From the NCBI RefSeq assembly GCF_003143935.1, contig NZ_QFRX01000001.1, positions 5,897,816 through 5,961,815 of the forward strand: a DNA stretch of 64,000 nucleotides, given 5' to 3'. The DNA comes from Streptomyces sp. Act143 (lineage in GTDB: Bacteria; Actinomycetota; Actinomycetes; Streptomycetales; Streptomycetaceae). The stretch's first letter is position 1. Every line of letters starts with the position of its first letter. A program made the translations under genes and the position numbers. Under the pieces are notes generated by a model, which was not told the DNA's origin, ran no database searches, and saw nothing but the letters and a program-made list of their open reading frames with translations. Positions 59,982 through 64,000 of the stretch are shown one piece after another.

Positions 59982-61325
59982 TCACCATTGTGACGTCATG
60001 GGCACCGGTGCCGTCATGCGGTCCTTCATTCTGCTGTACCCGTCGTCAGTGACGGAGTCCGCGCTCTTGTCGGCGGCATCGAGCCCGGTGCTGACGGCCC
60101 ACGACCCCTGGAGGAGGTCCTTATTGCGCTCAGCTTGGCGAGCGTTGTCGGCGAGGCTGGTGTTGTCGGGGTAGGCATCCCGCCACTTCTTGATGTCCTT
60201 CACCTGCTGGCCAACCTTTGCGTCACCCAATACGCTGGCCTTCTCTTTTACGGAGATCTGCGGCATTTCGGCGTCACGCACCTCGCCCTCCGCCTTCTGG
60301 CCTGCTTTGCGGTTTTTCTCCAGCATCTTCTGGAGTCGCGCATTTGCCTTCTGGCGGTTGGCGCTGGAGGTGCCGCCGCGCTTCCTGGCCGCCCGCGTGG
60401 CGGACTTTCTGGCTCCTTGGTTACGGGCTGCGGATTGTGCGGCCTTCTCGGCGTTGGCGAGGCCGCCGGCGGTCTTGCGGGATGCTTGCTGCAAAGCCTT
60501 GATGGCTTTTGCTGCTTTAATTCCGTTGCGGGCCATTTTCAGTGCGCCGATGTCCATCACCACGTCGAACCATGAACCATTTCCTGTGGCCGCTTGAGTC
60601 AGATGGATGGCGGCCACTACTACGGTGAGAACAAGTGCGATGACACCGATCGCCGGGAAGAACATGGCGAGAATACCAACGCCTGTGGCGATCCAACTGG
60701 CCCAGTCGGCGACGGTACTGAGCCATTCCTGGTCGGCGACCCACCCTTTGAAGTCGTTCCACCAGCTGTCTCTCATGTCGTCGTCGATGGACGACCGGAT
60801 CTTGCCGGCGAAGTGAATTGCACGTTCCTGGTAGTCGCCTTCCGCCGTGTTGAGGCGCTTCCGGGCGTCTTCGAGGTCCTCTTTGGCCTGCTTGAGAACG
60901 GGATCTTCCTTCGGGGAGTCACCCGAATCTCCGTCCTTCTTCTTGGATTTCGACTTGTCTTCGGGTTTGGCGCTACGGCTGTCGATGACCTGCTGGGCTT
61001 CCTTGGCATCGCTCAGCGCCTTGTCTGCCTTCTTCTGGAACTCTTCCAGATCGTCAGCCCAATGGGAGAGATGTCCTTTGACCTCGCGGTAACGGTCCTC
61101 TGCCAGGTCCAGTTTCCGCCCCAAGCCCCGAGCGTTCTCGGACAGCTCGTCCGCGAAATCGCCCTTGAGGTTGTCGGCGTCCGCCATGGCTGTGAGCGCC
61201 TGGGCCTGTGTGCGCAGGTACTCGGCGATCTTCTTCATGTGCTTGACCTGATCGCGAACACCCTCAGGGTCGCCGGGTACGGGATCGCTCTCGCGCAGCG
61301 GATGCCAGTCCTTGGGCCTTGCCAT
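59982..61325 (-). CDS. Putative T7SS-secreted protein with helical N-terminal domain
   Basis: This is a 447-aa protein. Residues 20-150 form a long helical, coiled-coil-rich region (VKHMKKIAEYLRTQAQALTA and RYREVKGHLSHWADDLEEFQ), typical of WXG/LXG-type targeting domains. A low-complexity Lys/Asp/Ser linker (residues 110-140) follows. Then an amphipathic/hydrophobic segment (WIATGVGILAMFFPAIGVI, about residues 205-240) and a basic C-terminal half (AARKRGGTSSANRQKANARL) appear. It lies next to a WXG100-size partner gene. No toxin domain is recognised. It may be a secreted effector or pore-forming protein, but an immunity gene is not obvious. Confidence 0.7.
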   Translation of the reverse strand: MARPKDWHPLRESDPVPGDPEGVRDQVKHMKKIAEYLRTQAQALTAMADADNLKGDFADELSENARGLGRKLDLAEDRYREVKGHLSHWADDLEEFQKKADKALSDAKEAQQVIDSRSAKPEDKSKSKKKDGDSGDSPKEDPVLKQAKEDLEDARKRLNTAEGDYQERAIHFAGKIRSSIDDDMRDSWWNDFKGWVADQEWLSTVADWASWIATGVGILAMFFPAIGVIALVLTVVVAAIHLTQAATGNGSWFDVVMDIGALKMARNGIKAAKAIKALQQASRKTAGGLANAEKAAQSAARNQGARKSATRAARKRGGTSSANRQKANARLQKMLEKNRKAGQKAEGEVRDAEMPQISVKEKASVLGDAKVGQQVKDIKKWRDAYPDNTSLADNARQAERNKDLLQGSWAVSTGLDAADKSADSVTDDGYSRMKDRMTAPVPMTSQW

Positions 61326-61370
61326 TCTTGTCCCCCACAGACAGCGCTTCAGTAGGTGATAGGGTTCTTC

Positions 61371-61658
61371 TTACTTTTTCTTCTTGCCAGTCTTGGCAAG
61401 TTCGTTATCGAGGCCAATGAAGGCGTCCCGGGTACCCTCGACCATCTTTCCGACGCTGTCCAAATCCTCTAGGAGCTTCTTCCGGTTGTCGTCCCAGTTA
61501 TCGATGAAATCAGTCATGGCCTTCTGGAGCTCAGACGCGCCGACGACGGAAGTGATTTCTTTCTTCCATTCGCCGAGTTCCTTGAACTCTTTCTTGATCT
61601 CGCTGAGTTGTGTTGCAGAATTGTTGAGCAGGTCGTAGTCCACGATCAAGTCCGACAT
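61371..61658 (-). CDS. Second WXG100-size Esx protein
   Basis: This 95-aa helical-hairpin protein starts VDYDLLNNSATQLSEIKKEF. The turn region NWDDNR contains a Trp but not WXG. The C-terminal TRDAFIGLDNELAKTGKKKK contains FxxxD-like FIGLD, a YxxxD/E-type signal with Phe. It sits upstream of the 447-aa putative substrate in the same orientation, as a likely secretion partner for it. Function inferred from size, fold and context. Confidence 0.75.
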   Translation of the reverse strand: MSDLIVDYDLLNNSATQLSEIKKEFKELGEWKKEITSVVGASELQKAMTDFIDNWDDNRKKLLEDLDSVGKMVEGTRDAFIGLDNELAKTGKKKK

Positions 61659-61795
61659 CGATCCTCCTTCTCCGTGCGTTCCCTCACGATCGCATGGGAC
61701 TGTCGCTCCGACGTTGTGGCACGCAATGTATGCGGGTCATTCTGAAGCGCGAGAGCACAGGAACTGCTCACGCATACGGATCCCATCGTGTGCTG

Positions 61796-62872
61796 TCAGC
61801 GGTTGACGGCCTGGATTTCCTGGACGGTCACGGCTTGTTCGTTGCCGAAGGTGCCGTCGGGCAGGTCGCCGCCGGCGCCGCCCGTGCCGGTCCAGGAGAT
61901 GTCCCAGGTGATCGTGGCGCGGAGTTTGTATGTGCCGTTGCCCGAAGAACGCAGGTACTTGAGGCCGCAGGGCGGGGTCTCGTCCGACTTGCCCTTGGCG
62001 TACGGTTCGCCGATCGAGCCGTCGGCGTTGATCACGCACTGGCCGGACGCCGGGTACGTCTGGGCGTCGTCCGTTCCCGGCTCCAGCTTGAGGGACACCG
62101 GCTTGGCCGTGGTCGTCGCCTGGATGTTGAAGCCCGGGACGTTGATGGCCGCCGTGGCCCGGACCTCGTCGAAGACGGTCTTGTCGAGCCAGGCCCAGGT
62201 CGGGAGGTTCACCTTCGTCGTGGCTGCGGGGGCGAGGGTGACCTTGGTGTCCGGCAGCGTCATGTGCTGGTACGCCAGGGCTGCCAGCATCTCCGGCTTG
62301 ATGGCTTCCGGGTACTGGGGCGGCGGGGTGTCGCCGTTGTCGACCCAGAAGGGGAGCTCGTTGCAGGAGCTGCGCTTGAGTATGTCGGGCTCGTTGGGGT
62401 TCTCCACCCCGGCCCAGAACATTCCCTCGCCGTCCTTGTCGACGTTGTAGTCCTTGTAGCCGGGGGTGTCGGTCCAGCCGTACTCGTCCTCGTAGTGCTG
62501 CTGCACCTGGCCGATCGCCGTTCCCGCGGTGCCGCCCATGCCGGGGGTGTTCTTGGCCTTCTCGATCTCCCCGGACATCTTCTTCTTGAAGTCCTTGGCG
62601 CCGAGGTAGGGGGCGTACCAGCAGGGCGGGGGCGTCCAGTTGACGTCGGAGGACGTGACGTTGCCGGTGCTGCCGTTCTTGGTGACGGAGCCGGAGTACT
62701 GGATTTTGGCGGCGGCGTAGATGCCCTTGTCGTCGCTGCCGGCCGACTGTTGTGCCTCGTCGCCCTTGCCGGTACCCACCCCGGTTCCTGCGTAGGCGGG
62801 AGCTGTGAGGGTGAGGGCACCTACGGTCAGCGTCAGTACCGCGGTAGCGAGAAGCGGGCGAAGCGTGCTCAT
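61796..62872 (-). CDS. Secreted hypothetical protein
   Basis: This is a 358-aa protein. The N-terminal signal peptide (LLATAVLTLTVGALTLTA, then APAYA cleavage) is followed by a Gly/Thr/Pro-rich exported domain with WTPPPCWYAPYLGAKDFKKK and TVTVQEI-like AVTVQEIQAVNR at the end. Several cysteines may form disulfides. ATG 62872 overlaps the stop of the upstream lipoprotein gene. The protein probably works at the cell surface with the ESX apparatus; no known domain was recognised. Confidence 0.7.
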   Translation of the reverse strand: MSTLRPLLATAVLTLTVGALTLTAPAYAGTGVGTGKGDEAQQSAGSDDKGIYAAAKIQYSGSVTKNGSTGNVTSSDVNWTPPPCWYAPYLGAKDFKKKMSGEIEKAKNTPGMGGTAGTAIGQVQQHYEDEYGWTDTPGYKDYNVDKDGEGMFWAGVENPNEPDILKRSSCNELPFWVDNGDTPPPQYPEAIKPEMLAALAYQHMTLPDTKVTLAPAATTKVNLPTWAWLDKTVFDEVRATAAINVPGFNIQATTTAKPVSLKLEPGTDDAQTYPASGQCVINADGSIGEPYAKGKSDETPPCGLKYLRSSGNGTYKLRATITWDISWTGTGGAGGDLPDGTFGNEQAVTVQEIQAVNR

Positions 62873-63543
62873 CACTGGCACTTCGCCGCCTTCTCTTCGA
62901 CGTACACCTTCGAGGCCTGCCACAGATCCGCGCCCGTGGGGTACTTGACCATGATGATCTTGTAGTAGTCGAAGTCGACGATGCTGGGTTCGGTCTTGAG
63001 GACCTTCCCGGTCTTGGTCTCCTTGGCGTAGAACTTGGTCGAGTCGGAGCAGAACGCCACCTCTACCGACTCGCCGTTGGCGGCGGACCGGGTTGTGGCG
63101 TCGTAGTGGCGCCGGGTGCCGGTGACTGTCCAGCCGCCGTCGATGTAGGCGTTGATCTGCGTGGTCGCGTACTTCAGTCCCCCGCCGGTGGCATACGTGG
63201 AGACGGCCGCGTTCTTCGTCGTGTGCCTGTCGACGCCCTGGTAGATGGCGCGGAGGAAGTTCGCGGCGTCATCCATCGCCGCTGCTTCGTTCTTTTCCTT
63301 CGGCTTGGCCCAGTCGAAGACGAAGTCGACGTCCTTGGGCAGCGACACATCCACCCCATCCGGCTTGTCCTCTGCCGGCGCCCCCGACGCAGACGCCGAC
63401 GCGCTCGGCGTCGCCGACCCCTGATCAGCGCCGGCGATCTTGTCGTTGTCGCTGGCTTTGTCGTCCCCGCTGCCGCAGGCCGTCAACAGCAGTGAGGCCG
63501 TTGCCACCAGCGCGGCAGCAACGGGCAAAGAGCGGCGCTTCAC
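62872..63543 (-). CDS. Lipoprotein of the ESX locus
   Basis: This is a 223-aa lipoprotein. GTG 63543 follows GGGGAG with a 6-nt spacing; a longer start at 63564 is possible. The signal peptide ends LLLTACGSG, a lipobox (Cys lipidation), followed by a Ser/Ala-rich linker (GSATPSASASASGAPAED) and a globular domain with DVDFVFDWAKPKEKN and YYKIIMVKYPTGADLW. The size suggests an NTF2-like or similar fold, not certain. The stop overlaps the secreted-protein ATG, so they are co-translated. Confidence 0.72.
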   Translation of the reverse strand: MKRRSLPVAAALVATASLLLTACGSGDDKASDNDKIAGADQGSATPSASASASGAPAEDKPDGVDVSLPKDVDFVFDWAKPKEKNEAAAMDDAANFLRAIYQGVDRHTTKNAAVSTYATGGGLKYATTQINAYIDGGWTVTGTRRHYDATTRSAANGESVEVAFCSDSTKFYAKETKTGKVLKTEPSIVDFDYYKIIMVKYPTGADLWQASKVYVEEKAAKCQ

Positions 63544-63628
63544 AGTGAACTCCCCGTGAGACATAAGTTCAGTCAAGTGATCTGACGGTATCGGTGAGGT
63601 TCTCTGTTTCGCCAGAGCGAACTTGCCT

Positions 63629-64000
63629 GTGAACGAGGCAATTCCGGACGTACGGGGCGCTTGCGGATGTGAGTCGTGTCCTGATCGTGCCCGAACGGGG
63701 GACGGCCTCGGCCTCGCCGCCCTCGGCGCCGGCGAGGAGATCGGCAGTGGGCTGCTGGACGCCACGGGGATCGGAGCGGCCATCGGCATCCCCATCAACG
63801 TCGCCGCCGCCGCGCAGATCGGTGTGGGGCTGTCCGTGGCGGGCGCCGGGAGGGCGAACATCATGCAGGACGCGGCGGGGCCGGACCGCCGGATCCGGCC
63901 GCGCGGCCACGGGGGAGGCCAGAGCCGCTCAGCAAGAACGATGCCGCCGAGACGGTACGTGCGAAAGGCCGGGAGGTGCATCCGCGGAGACCCTGGCAAA
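63629..64000 (+). pseudogene. Polymorphic-toxin-like fragment, open at the window edge
   Basis: From GTG 63629 a frame runs to the window edge. Its segment LGAGEEIGSGLLDATGIG, then AAIGIPINVAAAAQIGVGLS and ANIMQDAAGPDR, is a glycine-zipper helix typical of the middle of Actinobacterial T7SS polymorphic toxins. Beyond about nt 63890 a better coding sequence (SKNDAAETVRAKGREVHPRR) appears in another frame, indicating a frameshift. The 5' WXG/LXG part is missing and the sequence abuts the lipoprotein promoter. It may be a decayed toxin gene; the 3' end is unseen. Confidence 0.4.

Noticed and set aside
1..64000. tRNA, rRNA and CRISPR arrays
   Set aside because: No tRNA T-loop/acceptor pattern, no rRNA-like sequence, and no regularly spaced direct repeats were found by reading.

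Overview
This is a 64 kb stretch of very GC-rich actinobacterial chromosome, almost certainly from Streptomyces. Supporting signs are strong G/C bias at third codon positions, many GTG starts, 1-14 nt gene overlaps, the DUF397/DUF5753-XRE/HATPase trio, a futalosine menaquinone pathway, ARG-box type arginine control, and many starts placed 6-8 nt behind a -10-like hexamer (leaderless pattern). From memory, the gene order resembles the core chromosome of S. coelicolor around SCO4470-SCO4510. No rRNA, tRNA, integrase, insertion sequence or CRISPR array was seen.

Layout. 1-4.0 kb: cytochrome c biogenesis operon (ResA-like thioredoxin, CcdA, ResB, CcsB). 4.0-7.3 kb: an SRPBCC protein, then a nucleobase deaminase/2OG-oxygenase pair divergent from a PucR regulator. 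7.3-9.5 kb: argG with an ARG box, and a TetR regulator. 9.5-15.3 kb: a DnaJ-CTD-like membrane protein, then aspartate 4-decarboxylase with two tandem AspT-type exchangers. 15.4-21.1 kb: quinone oxidoreductase/ArsR pair, an NCS1 permease, a DMT exporter, LysR and small proteins. 21.1-28.0 kb: late menaquinone genes mqnL-mqnP-(truncated Uma2)-mqnM, Lrp, mqnE, then UdgX, GNAT and a small membrane protein. 28.0-34.5 kb: lipid genes (TetR, MaoC hydratase, FabG4-like reductase, thiolase, acyl-CoA ligase) resembling mycobacterial htdX-fabG4/fadA2.

34.5-39.7 kb: a 1170-aa NACHT NTPase with a HEAT-repeat C-terminus (candidate immune STAND protein) beside a DUF397/XRE/HATPase cluster. 39.6-45.5 kb: LysR/DUF6817, a Tat-signal KstD-like flavoprotein, a methyltransferase, azlCD and an XRE-cupin regulator. 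45.5-46.9 kb: cold-shock gene and mqnA.

46.9-64 kb: an accessory type VII secretion (ESX/Esx) locus. It holds a membrane Ser/Thr kinase, a three-ATPase-domain EccC/EssC-like motor, two WXG100-size proteins lacking a clear WXG motif, a 447-aa putative secreted substrate, a secreted protein, a lipoprotein and several small proteins sharing a beta-beta-alpha C-terminal module. One duplicated gene pair in this family has decayed. EccB, EccD, EccE and MycP are not in the window. The 3' edge carries a Gly-zipper fragment that looks like a polymorphic-toxin remnant.

The most interesting regions are the satellite ESX locus with its repeated, partly decayed gene pairs, the NACHT-HEAT gene, and the aspartate-alanine exchange operon with two exchangers.
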